Origin: Nakazawaea peltata
Lineage: Eukaryota; Ascomycota; Pichiomycetes; Alaninales; Pachysolenaceae
Direction: 5' to 3'
DNA: 64,000 nucleotides
Assembly: GCA_001599355.1 (NCBI GenBank)
Contig: BCGQ01000009.1
Span: 186,001-250,000 of the forward strand
In this document: positions 1 through 12,756 of the stretch, piece by piece
Numbering within the stretch: position 1 is the stretch's first letter
How the letters are laid out: each line of letters starts with the position of its first letter
Made by a program: the position numbers and the translations under genes
The notes under the pieces: generated by a model
Databases searched by the model: none
The model's input: the letters and a program-made list of their open reading frames with translations, nothing else
What the model was told of the DNA's origin: nothing

Positions 1-1159
1 ACTCGGACCATGGGGTCTCACACAACTTCTCAGTCTCCAGATAGAAAGATTTATAACTATAAGCATTTCCAAATTTGGAGATATCATCGATACCCAACAT
101 ATTGGAGACCAGATCCCAATAACCCGAGACACCAATGAACTTATCAACTTCGAAATCCAAAGAAGGTAAAGAATTCCCAAGAAGACATGACGAAATATCA
201 TTAGGATTGGAAATTGAAGTGGAGCACTCGGAAGTCTCAGATTCTAATAATAACGGATAGATCAAATCCATGCATTTGGTGAAATTTCCAACACCCATGA
301 CACCCTTCTCTTCTAAACCTTTTGGAAGACAAGGATCGGTGGGCATATCACCGTCTAAACTCTTGATATAATTCTCATGCAGTTGATAAATACCGAACCC
401 TAAGAAAGAGGAACTGAAAACGTTATAATTCAAGTCAGGAATGTACTTACCTGTGGTCAGTAACTCCACTTTGAATAACAGAGTGTTATGTTCCAGTTGT
501 TCTGTGGAATTGGGTTGGAAACTGATCTGAGCAGATGCTCCTCCCATATCTAAAAGACCATAAGTGGAATGGTTTTTACCATGATGATGTTCCAGGGGCA
601 GATCAAACAGACCCATAAGATAGTTGGTCAGGATCCAGCCATAAAGTCCCTCGACATCACCATCGATAATATTGATATGAGAAGAACAATCAGGAAGATA
701 GAAGTCATAATTCTCTTGGATATATTCACAAGCATTAGCCAAGATCAGATCCTTCTCCTTTGGTTTCAATAATCTCATCCCCAGAGTAGCATGTAAAAAC
801 ACAGGAGTACGATGGTGCTGTGATTCGGGGATGATCTTCATCACACTTTTCATCAACTTCTTGATATGCTCTTTACCCACCAGGCCGGGTCTTTCGTTGA
901 ATGAGGAGATCCCGGGCTTGATTTTCTTATGCCATGAAGGGTCTGTTCTCACTTTAGGAAGTTTTCCATAGTTGGATTTCAGCATTTCTGGGTCCTTCTT
1001 AACCTCATATTCATACAAAGCTTCCGGGTTTAACCAGTTATAGACGTAGGCTCTAGAGCCGGTGGAGCCGGAATCGATGATCACAATGTAGTCGTAAGGT
1101 ATGCCATTGGGGTCAGTGACGGGACCTTTCTTCTTTGATTTCCGAGGACTTAATTCCAT
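1..1159 (-). CDS. YND1: Golgi apyrase (nucleoside di/triphosphatase), 5' part
   Basis: About 386 N-terminal codons of a GDA1/CD39-family apyrase; the gene runs off the left edge. The family hydrolyses nucleoside di- and triphosphates in the Golgi lumen, supporting nucleotide-sugar exchange for glycosylation. The apyrase conserved regions appear in order: IDSGSTGSRAYVY near residue 30, HAT-x-GMRLL near 124, DGDVEGLYGW near 165 and LLDMGGASAQISF near 200. The second region carries a CTG codon at 782-784 where the family has Ala (TAGMR). Downstream sequence (PLLL, a KFIG-x-SGYW motif) follows yeast Ynd1 closely rather than Gda1. Ynd1 is known to be membrane-anchored near its C terminus; that part is not in the window. 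The ATG at 1157-1159 is the first in-frame Met before the family homology. Divergent from the coiled-coil gene at 1593. Confidence 0.9.
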   Translation of the reverse strand, partial: MELSPRKSKKKGPVTDPNGIPYDYIVIIDSGSTGSRAYVYNWLNPEALYEYEVKKDPEMLKSNYGKLPKVRTDPSWHKKIKPGISSFNERPGLVGKEHIKKLMKSVMKIIPESQHHRTPVFLHATLGMRLLKPKEKDLILANACEYIQENYDFYLPDCSSHINIIDGDVEGLYGWILTNYLMGLFDLPLEHHHGKNHSTYGLLDMGGASAQISFQPNSTEQLEHNTLLFKVELLTTGKYIPDLNYNVFSSSFLGFGIYQLHENYIKSLDGDMPTDPCLPKGLEEKGVMGVGNFTKCMDLIYPLLLESETSECSTSISNPNDISSCLLGNSLPSLDFEVDKFIGVSGYWDLVSNMLGIDDISKFGNAYSYKSFYLETEKLCETPWSE

Positions 1160-1592
1160 GGTGGTTTGATGGACTGAGAACAGAGTTATTGGTTAAGTAA
1201 TTGATCAATTAAGCGCTGAAGGATAATTTTGGGTGGTGAGGGGTGCACGACTAAATAAATCACGAGGGACGTGCATGAAAACCTAATATCCGATTTAGGA
1301 AATTTAATACAACATATCAAATGTGGCAACTGCGTAACTGCGCAACTGCGCAACTGCGTGGAACTGCCAGAGATGCGTGACTCTGCTTGTGTATTGCTGC
1401 GCAGCCCCAGTTTACCCTTGCGCTTCCACTGAGACAACCGAGACGCGTCTTCTAACCCATTGAGGTGGTGCGTCAAGCAGATTTTTTTACCCATTTCGGA
1501 TATTGTAGGGGTCTATTTTTTCAATAGAAACCTCATTTAAAATACTTAGTGGGAGATAGTTACTGGGGTGTTAGTACCAAGAGGTATCGATA
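1160..1592. promoter_or_regulatory. divergent promoter, YND1 / coiled-coil gene
   Basis: This 433-base gap separates divergent genes. It holds a Mcm1-like element CCGATTTAGGAAA at 1290-1302, the octamer repeat array at 1327-1368, and TTAAGCGCT at 1209-1217, a motif that also precedes other genes here. A T-rich stretch lies near 1515. No RNA gene recognised. Confidence 0.5.
1327..1368. repeat. 8-bp tandem repeat, AACTGCG core, about 4.5 copies
   Basis: AACTGCG recurs at 1328, 1336, 1344 and 1352 with an exact 8-base period, followed by a diverged AACTGC at 1362. It lies in the divergent promoter between YND1 and the next gene, so it could be a clustered factor-binding site or a simple microsatellite. 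Confidence 0.8.
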
Positions 1593-3020
1593 ATGAACGT
1601 TATACCGGAGGATTATGATAGTGAAGACTATCAGCAATATGGGGGGTCATTAGCGGAGACGATATATGAGGGGAAGTCCAAGATTCAACTGGCTGGATTA
1701 CGACAGACTTCTTTGGCTCAAATAGGAGAGAAGAAGCGCTATAGACCACCTACTATGATTGCGGCTACTCAGATACCGGCGGGTCAGGGACCTGGTCAAC
1801 GTAATGTTAGAAGTAGTAGTAATTCGAGTTTTTATACAACTGGATCTAATGGGTCTGGTGGTAATGGGAGTGGTACTTCGTTGTATCGCCAACCTATGGG
1901 CCAACCAATGGGCCAACCAATGGGTCATATGGGACCGCCAATGGGACAACCAATGGGACAACCAATGGGACAACCTATGGGACAACCTATGGGGCATATG
2001 CCACCGCAACACTACCACCATCAACAACCTCAGCATGCATACAACCAATACCAACAACCGCCATCTTTTTATCAGCAACAACTGAGATCTAATGGCTCTT
2101 TGAATTCTTTAGTATCATCTTCTTTGCTGCCACCACCAAAGAGATACGTGGGTAATGGCAATGGGAATCAATCGGTTGAATCGTTAACTCCCTCATCATC
2201 ATTTGATCGTGATCTTCCGATCACTCCGGATTCCATGGATAGTGCCACTACTGCGGCTACAGCGGAACTGGAGAAATTACTGAAGGATAATGAAAATTTG
2301 ACCCTCAAATTGGAGCTGATGAAGTTACAATTGCAACTGAAAGATGAAGAATTGCTCTTGAAGAATGATATTATAGATCTGAAGGAGAAACAGCTTCTGC
2401 TAAGAGAGGAAAAGTTGATGAATAGGGAGAAACAGATCGAGGTTTTGAATGGGAAAGTAAAGAGAGTCACTTCGCAGAGTAGTTCGATATCTACGGGTGA
2501 ATTTGCTGCTTTAAAACAGATGAATTCCGACTTATCCGATCAATTAACTGCTTTTTCAAGTGAAATCGAAGAATTGAGAGAAGTTTCAAAGGACAATGAA
2601 GAACTTTCACAACTTAATAATGATCTCTCTCAAAAAGTAGCATCTCTTCTTAGTGAAATCGAGGAATTGAAATCCAAAGCTCAAGAACAAGAGAAGATAA
2701 AGCTGGTGATACCACCTTCTCCAAGACTCCCATTGTCTCCAAAAATCGATAATGGTGCAATTAAATCATTGAAAGACCTTTCCAAGGAAGAATTGTTCAA
2801 GGCAGAGTTCTTACAAGCTTTAGATGCCTTGAATCAGAACCAAACTTACTACCAGAACAAGATCAAGATCTTACAAGAATCTCTTGAGGAGCATAAGAGG
2901 TTGATTTTCAGCATTTCCAACGTTAAATCACTCCAACAACCTCTGACAACTCTGGACTCGAGAAAAGGTTTGAAATTCCTCGATATTGTTCCCCCTGGCA
3001 TTAAACCACCTTCCAATTAA
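1593..3020 (+). CDS. coiled-coil protein with MGQP repeats, function unknown
   Basis: A 475-residue protein that I cannot assign. The N-terminal 75 residues are moderately conserved-looking and acidic to basic. Residues 80-170 are low-complexity (Ser/Gly/Asn, then about nine GQPM-type repeats, then His/Gln-rich). Residues about 225-370 form a long Leu/Lys/Glu heptad coiled coil, and the last 80 residues hold a second short helical segment. SP sites (SPR, SPK) lie between them. The layout of a disordered N terminus and a long coiled coil would fit a scaffold such as the meiotic m6A-complex subunit Mum2 or a spindle/septin adaptor, but these are guesses. Start is the first ATG; a stop precedes it in frame. 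Confidence 0.75.
   Translation: MNVIPEDYDSEDYQQYGGSLAETIYEGKSKIQLAGLRQTSLAQIGEKKRYRPPTMIAATQIPAGQGPGQRNVRSSSNSSFYTTGSNGSGGNGSGTSLYRQPMGQPMGQPMGHMGPPMGQPMGQPMGQPMGQPMGHMPPQHYHHQQPQHAYNQYQQPPSFYQQQLRSNGSLNSLVSSSLLPPPKRYVGNGNGNQSVESLTPSSSFDRDLPITPDSMDSATTAATAELEKLLKDNENLTLKLELMKLQLQLKDEELLLKNDIIDLKEKQLLLREEKLMNREKQIEVLNGKVKRVTSQSSSISTGEFAALKQMNSDLSDQLTAFSSEIEELREVSKDNEELSQLNNDLSQKVASLLSEIEELKSKAQEQEKIKLVIPPSPRLPLSPKIDNGAIKSLKDLSKEELFKAEFLQALDALNQNQTYYQNKIKILQESLEEHKRLIFSISNVKSLQQPLTTLDSRKGLKFLDIVPPGIKPPSN
1890..2000 (+). repeat. 12-bp coding minisatellite (MGQP repeat)
   Basis: Units close to CCAATGGGACAA repeat with a 12-base period inside the coding frame, giving Met-Gly-Gln-Pro repeats interrupted twice by His-Met. 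Some adjacent units are identical, suggesting recent slippage or unequal exchange; copy number probably varies between strains. Confidence 0.85.
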
Positions 3021-3182
3021 ACTGCATATATACTCTTATACATACATTAAATAGACATCTAAGAAGCTTTTAGTATATTCGTACACTACCTTTTTCTTTG
3101 CCTGTGAGCGTTAAGAAAAAGAGATGAGAGCGATAAGAAGGCGGTGGGGAGGGATATTCGACGGTAGTGTAGAAGGAGCAGT

Positions 3183-4477
3183 ATGTCGCAACAGAGAGCA
3201 AAGCCGTGGGAAGTTGCTTCAGGAACGTCATCTGCAGGTAAGTATAGAGAAAAAAATGGGTGTGTTCATACATTTTTACTAACTTTGATATGGTAGTTGC
3301 ATCTGGACAAACAACAGAAATCGGAGCAGCAAGTGGACAAACAGTGACCAATACTGATGTAAATAGCGGGGTAATAGGTAGTGAGAATGGGTCTAATATC
3401 CCTGAGCTTCCTTCCAAACCAACTTCATTATCAGGAAACCTGACAAATTTGTCTTCGACATCGTCATATTCTCCATATGGTTCTTCTATGGGCACATCAT
3501 TTGGCTCTGCTTATGGTTCTGGGTTGGGCGGAAGTTATGGAGGATATGGAGGATATAGTGGTATAGGTGGATACGGAGGTATGGGTGGATATGGTGGATA
3601 CGGTGGTTTGGGTGGATATGGAGGAGGTTATGGAGGTTATGGAGGTTATGGATCTCGATTTGGTGGTGGTGGAATGTACGGTGCTGGGGGTCCAATGGGA
3701 AATAACGCTTTTACACAAAGTACAGAGCTGACATTCCAGTTGATCGAGAGCATAATAGGAGCTGTAGGTGGGTTTCTGCAGATGTTAGAAGCTACATATA
3801 TGGCTACTCATTCATCTTTTTTCACTATGATTAGCGTAGCGGAGCAGTTCAGCCATTTGAAAAATGCTTTAGGTTCATTATTAGGAATATTCACGTTGAT
3901 TACATGGCTTAAGAAAATGATCCTGAAGTTGACGGGAAATAAAGATTATTTGAAATTGAATGCTAAAGAGTTTAAAAAATTCGAGAGGAAACAGTTAGCT
4001 AAATCTGGATCTGGATCTTCCGCTTCGGGAACACCTAACGGCAAGGGTCGTATATCTCTTAAACCGTTAATTCTTTTTGCAGCAGCAGTTCTTGGATTCC
4101 CATACTTATTGAAGAAATTAATCGCGCAATTATCGTTGATACAACAGCAACAACAGGAGCAACAGAGATTATCCCATGGAGCTGCCGGACTTAACCCTCA
4201 TACTTTAGAGTTTGCCAAGAGTTTGTACGATTTCAACCCGGAAGATAAGAATGTTGAGTTGGAATTGAAGAAGAACGATTTAGTTGCTATTTTAAGTAAG
4301 ATAGATCCTATCACAGGACAAGAGTCGAAATGGTGGAAATGCAGATCTAGAGACGGTAGAATTGGGTTTGTGCCTTATAATTTCTTGGAGATTATTAAAA
4401 GAGAGACCAAAAGATTGGAGGAAGTTCCAATTGGACCATCTAATGGATTAGTGGAGGAGTTTCAAAATTCTCAATAA
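3183..4477 (+). CDS. PEX13: peroxisomal import docking protein Pex13 (spliced)
   Basis: Exons 3183-3237 and 3297-4477 join to a 411-residue protein. The intron (3238-3296) has GTAAGT, TACTAAC at 3277-3283 and TAG; the split codon restores Val and keeps frame. Pex13 is a peroxisomal membrane protein that, with Pex14, docks the cargo receptors Pex5 and Pex7. The N terminus has the family's KPWE motif, then a Tyr/Gly-rich low-complexity region, membrane-associated segments around residues 165-230 and 270-290, and a C-terminal SH3 domain (about residues 325-390; ALYDF-type start, WWKCR, GFVPYNF). The motif GGF-x-QMLEATYMATHSSFF matches yeast Pex13, with CTG at 3776-3778 where yeast has Ala. A start inside the intron would lose the KPWE motif, so the spliced model is preferred. 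Confidence 0.95.
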
Positions 4478-4713
4478 GTGTAATATAATGATTGAATGGA
4501 GACATTGATGGGTGTAGTAGTATGTAGATCATTGATAGTAAGTAGTTTCTTATTGTTGTAGATGGTTAATTGGAGCAAAGTATTGATTGGGATGTGGGGT
4601 CTTCAGGAAAATTGTGGGAGTTTACCCCCTTTTCTCTTCTTTTGATTTCCGCATTGAGCTTTTGGGGAGGTCAAAGTCAATCTGCCTGTGGAAACTGCCA
4701 AGAATCAAATAAG

Positions 4714-5700
4714 TTAAAAGTAAGGTGCAGTAACTTCTTTGGCGTACTCCCAGATTCTACGGGCGTTTCCATTGGTGAAACCGTCCTTGACGTCGCTTCT
4801 TGGTTGGAATGCGGTACCCCATGGACAGACATAAGTTCCTTGGTTGTCCTTGGAATTAAGCTCGTCACTCAAAGCACCATAAAGAATTGTAATAGCTCCC
4901 CATTTGGAGTCGAATCCTGTATGTTGTATCATTTCGATAATCTTGGGAGCATCACGAGCCAGATCCGAAGAAATTGTTCCCGGATGCACAGATAAGCTGA
5001 TGATTTTGTCGTTACGGGCGATATCATCTTTGTGAATAACACTCCAATAATAAGCAAAGTACATAAGCAGTACCTTTGATTCTGTGTAAGCCTTGAAGTC
5101 AAAGGAGTAATCCTTCTTACCCTCGATAGAGTCCCAAGTTACACCGCCTTTACCGAAGAACAAATGTGCAGCCGATCCGAGCCATACTAAACGCTTATAT
5201 GGGCTGGCTGAATCTTTCAAGAAAAATGGATCCAACTATTGTTGTAACAAGAAAGGTGCCCAAGAATTGACACCTAAGAATTTGTTAAAGCCTTGCTTAG
5301 TAGTATGATCGCGGGTCATCAGAACTCCAGCATTATGGATAATGATGTCCAAATGATCGGTAATTTTCTCAATTTGGCTTAGAACGCCCTTCAAAGTAGT
5401 CAAGTCGTTCAAGTCAAAGGTGACAATATCGATCTTTCCGACTGGCTTGCCGCCATTTTCTCCCAATTCCAGTAAAATTTTCAGCTTGACTGTCTCCATT
5501 TTGGGTTGATTTCTCACACCGGCAATCACATGACAGTTCTGAGCAACCAAATACTTCAAGGTTGATTCCCCGATACCAGCACTACAACCGGAGACAAAGG
5601 CGATGGTGCCTGTCAAGTCGGGATACTGTTCCGGAGTCAATCTTGGACCTGGAGACCAAAGAAGTGTTTTGTAGATGTGTGTGAGAGATTCCAAAATCAT
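4714..5700 (-). pseudogene. short-chain dehydrogenase interrupted by one in-frame TAG
   Basis: The reading frame from ATG 5700 to TAA 4714 encodes a classical short-chain dehydrogenase of about 328 residues, except for one TAG at 5236-5238. Before the stop lie the Rossmann motif SGCSAGIG, a DLNDL acidic turn and NAGV. After it, in the same frame, lie the catalytic Ser (LGSAA), YTESK (Tyr and Lys of the active site) and SVHPGTISSDLA. The substrate is unknown; fungal relatives act on retinol-like, steroid or lipid aldehydes and ketones. All catalytic residues survive, so the stop is recent, a polymorphism, a sequencing error, or is read through (its context is CAA CAA TAG TTG). Neither half alone would be an active enzyme. 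Upstream TTG-initiated extension is unlikely. It neighbours the PCM1 relic, which favours decay. Confidence 0.75.
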
Positions 5701-6020
5701 GGCGTTAGTTTCTTCAATCGGCGAATGAATAAAACTCAAGTCCAATAAAACTGAACTCTTTACTTTTCTGGGCTCGTATTACTTTATTTCTTCTGCGTTA
5801 AAAGGGGTTTTGGTTTTTTTTAAGGGTCTATGGCTGCAGCCGCGCATCTTTAAAAAGGGGTTTGGAGGCTTATATTTGAAGGGGGCCAATGTGTGGGGTA
5901 TGGAATATAGGTGGGGCACCTGGGCAGGGATACAGAGTTAATGGAAAGAAATAGTTATATGTGGATAAATCTAGGAAATTTGCTTTTTGTGGGATAATTC
6001 TAAACAATCGGCTTCTGATG

Positions 6021-6525
6021 AGCTCAGAGCAGACTCTTACCAGATCATCGGTACCACTGGCACGGACAAAAGATCTTCCACTTGTGTGGTCAGTAACAAT
6101 GCTATCGATCTTCAGTTGTAAGCCGTCTGGGGTGACCAACTTTCTTTCTAGATCAGTAGTGGTGAATACCGTTCTATCCAGAACAATAACCTCAGCCAAC
6201 TTGTTAGGCAAGTCGGTGTGCAGAACATCCAATTGGGAAGCTGAAAGACCAGGGCCCATGCATACAACTACAACTAGTAAGAGATCCGAAATAACATCAC
6301 CTACAGTCTAGTTAATGAGGCGGGGTAAAGTACGTAAGCGAATGACGTTGGCTTGGAGCTCCGGGTCGGCCAAATTAGTTGTATCAGCATACTTAATGAG
6401 CTTATCGAAGAACAAGACGGTACCGTGTCTGCCAGCTCTGTGATGCAAATACTTAACACCAGTTGGACTAAAGATTACAGGAATATTTAAATGAGACTCG
6501 ATAAAGTTTGTAGAGCTTCCATTAG
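6021..6525 (-). pseudogene. PCM1: relic of phosphoacetylglucosamine mutase, C-terminal half
   Basis: On the minus strand, one nearly continuous frame matches the C-terminal half of PCM1/AGM1, which converts GlcNAc-6-P to GlcNAc-1-P for chitin and glycan synthesis. Recognisable pieces in order: NGSSTNFIES, SPTGVKYLHH, GHGTVLF-like, a TVGDV-ISDLLLV stretch, DLPNKL, RKLVTPDGLQ-x-KID and GRSFVRASGTDD. The segment between LHH and GTVLF is shortened, a TAG lies at 6308-6310, and homology ends after VRV near 6030. The N-terminal half with the catalytic phosphoserine is absent. PCM1 is essential in yeast, so an intact copy must exist elsewhere; this looks like a decayed partial duplicate. The first ATG of the longest piece (6259) is internal. 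Confidence 0.8.
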
Positions 6526-6809
6526 GCCAGCAAATGCTTTCTGTTTTTCATGACAGATCATATCAGCCGATTCTCCTATATACTTAAACTTTCAAACATT
6601 GTAATAAGTCTCTATGCAATATAATAACAGAACACTTTGATCTTTACTGATCTCACTCCTGGTCAGTTGGTGTAATGATGTTACCCCTTGCCAAATCGCC
6701 TCAAAGCGACTAAAATCTTGCGCGCGTTAAAAATCAAATCAAAACGCATCTCAGAAATTTTGTAGGGGCGGAAGGCGACTGAGGTAGAGAGAGCGAGAGA
6801 GAGGCAACC
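6526..6809. promoter_or_regulatory. RAD59 upstream region
   Basis: 284 bases before the RAD59 ATG. It contains AT-rich sequence, a GCGCGTT element at 6721-6727 that resembles half of an MCB box, and a GAGAGA-rich stretch directly before the ATG. No RNA gene or promoter element is certain. Confidence 0.35.
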
Positions 6810-7478
6810 ATGACAACGGAGAATGAAGGAGGGAGTATATTTTATTCTCCATACTTCCGAGATTGCAAGATGAGTAATGAAACGATGGAATTATTTCCGG
6901 AAGTGGATTCGAATATTGATTTTTCAGTCGATGAGCACCGAGACAAGCCCAGCTCGATATGGGCCGTGAAACAGATTGGAAGTTTGCAGGCCAAACTTGA
7001 GAAAAACCGAAGTATGAACAGGTTTCAGGGAAAATTTCATTCTATACCGATGTCAGATCTTTTCACACTTTGTAATGAACTGTTTGGGTTTGACGGATGG
7101 AGAACAGATGTGATAGAAATGAAAATATCTCACTATGAAGAAATTGATGATGCAACAGTAGAACAATTAGATGATGATAACCAAGAACAAGATGAAACGG
7201 TCAAATTTAAGTTTGAAAATGTGGTAATAATAGACTCGGCTAATCCAAAACTCCGATACAATGTTGAAGTGACGTCAAAAGTACGTCTCACTTTGAAAGA
7301 TAAAACATATCATGAAGCATATGGTAGTGCATCGTCACATAATATGCCAATTAAGCTGCTTCTGTTCAATAAATGTAAAAAGGAGAGCGTGAATAATGCG
7401 ATTCGGAATGCCATACTTCATCTCACTGACATCCTCCTAGACTATGAACTGAAACGTAATGCTGGATTCTTTGTATGA
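6810..7478 (+). CDS. RAD59: Rad52-family recombination protein Rad59
   Basis: A 222-residue protein with a single Rad52/22 DNA-annealing domain. Rad59 anneals complementary single strands and works with Rad52 in break-induced replication and single-strand annealing in the nucleus. The domain covers residues about 48-215: WAVKQIGSLQ-x-KLE, a FGFDGWR-DVIE core and KKESVNNAIRNA-x-LHLTDILLDYE. These match yeast Rad59 (238 aa) better than Rad52, which would be twice as long and carry a Rad51-binding C terminus. An acidic insert rich in Asp, Glu and Gln lies near residues 110-130. A second in-frame Met at residue 21 could also serve as start. The stop is followed within 15 bases by the repeat array upstream of ARO1. 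Confidence 0.9.
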   Translation: MTTENEGGSIFYSPYFRDCKMSNETMELFPEVDSNIDFSVDEHRDKPSSIWAVKQIGSLQAKLEKNRSMNRFQGKFHSIPMSDLFTLCNELFGFDGWRTDVIEMKISHYEEIDDATVEQLDDDNQEQDETVKFKFENVVIIDSANPKLRYNVEVTSKVRLTLKDKTYHEAYGSASSHNMPIKLLLFNKCKKESVNNAIRNAILHLTDILLDYELKRNAGFFV

Positions 7479-7490
7479 TGAATCAGTGTA

Positions 7491-7615
7491 CCCAATTAGG
7501 AACAAAACGAGTCATCCCAATACACCCAATTAGGAAATTGCACGAGTCACGATCCCTAATTAGGAAATCTAATGAATCATCTCCACCATTCCCAATTAGG
7601 AAATATAATGACTCA
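7491..7615. promoter_or_regulatory. array of four Mcm1-like plus Gcn4-like composite sites (ARO1 promoter)
   Basis: Four boxes of form CCCAATTAGG or CCTAATTAGG start at 7491, 7525, 7555 and 7591. Each is followed 8-9 bases later by a GANTCA element (7509, 7544, 7574, 7610); the last is the perfect Gcn4 site TGACTCA at 7609-7615. CC-(A/T)6-GG with GGAAA is the Mcm1 MADS-box consensus; TGACTCA is the general amino-acid-control site. The array sits 100-225 bases before the ARO1 ATG. ARO1 is a known Gcn4 target in S. cerevisiae; the Mcm1 pairing is inference. Confidence 0.75.
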
Positions 7616-7619
7616 CCCT

Positions 7620-7663
7620 CAACGAAAATGAATAAATTTTTCAACCTGACGATATTTTCGTTG
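7620..7663. repeat. 10-bp inverted repeat upstream of ARO1
   Basis: CAACGAAAAT at 7620-7629 is perfectly complementary to ATTTTCGTTG at 7654-7663, with a 24-base spacer. It ends 53 bases before the ARO1 ATG, so it may lie in the 5' leader and fold as a hairpin, or bind a dimeric factor. Confidence 0.6.
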
Positions 7664-7704
7664 GAATTTGAACATCTTGAAGAGTAGTTGTAGCAAATCA
7701 GTAA

Positions 7705-12416
<4,712 letters not shown>

Positions 12417-12756
12417 TGAAGGTCTACTTTTATTCCACCACTTCTGCTTTGATTTCTACAATGGGGTTCTAGAGATCCCTTTACCTTATAAATATCAATA
12501 AAATGCTAATTATTCTAATTGAACTTTAGAAATCGTAAATTGCTGAAGAATATCAAGATATAGTCGTGTATGAAAGCTCAAATATATTTGATAAAATGCT
12601 GTTTTGTGAGTCTCGTCGTGCACAAAATCCCAAACTCGGCACGACGCGCCAAACACCCTGTGATTCCCGCTGATTTATAAAGCCGATGGAATCGATGGAT
12701 CATATCTCGATATTCACATAAAGAACTAGTTGATTTTATTTCATATCTAGATCAAT
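12417..12756. promoter_or_regulatory. ARO1-APL3 intergenic region
   Basis: 340 bases with the ARO1 3' end and the APL3 promoter. CGTCGTGC at 12614-12621 is complementary to GCACGACG at 12639-12646 (17-base spacer), a possible palindromic factor site. TTTATAAAG near 12674 could serve as a TATA element. No further gene seen. Confidence 0.4.

Noticed and set aside
1698-2085. Two alternative frames over the MGQP repeat
   Set aside because: Repeat DNA keeps all frames open; only the frame running on into the coiled coil is protein-like.
4570-4995. 141-codon plus-strand frame
   Set aside because: It starts only at a TTG and lies antisense to the dehydrogenase, whose frame carries clear family motifs.
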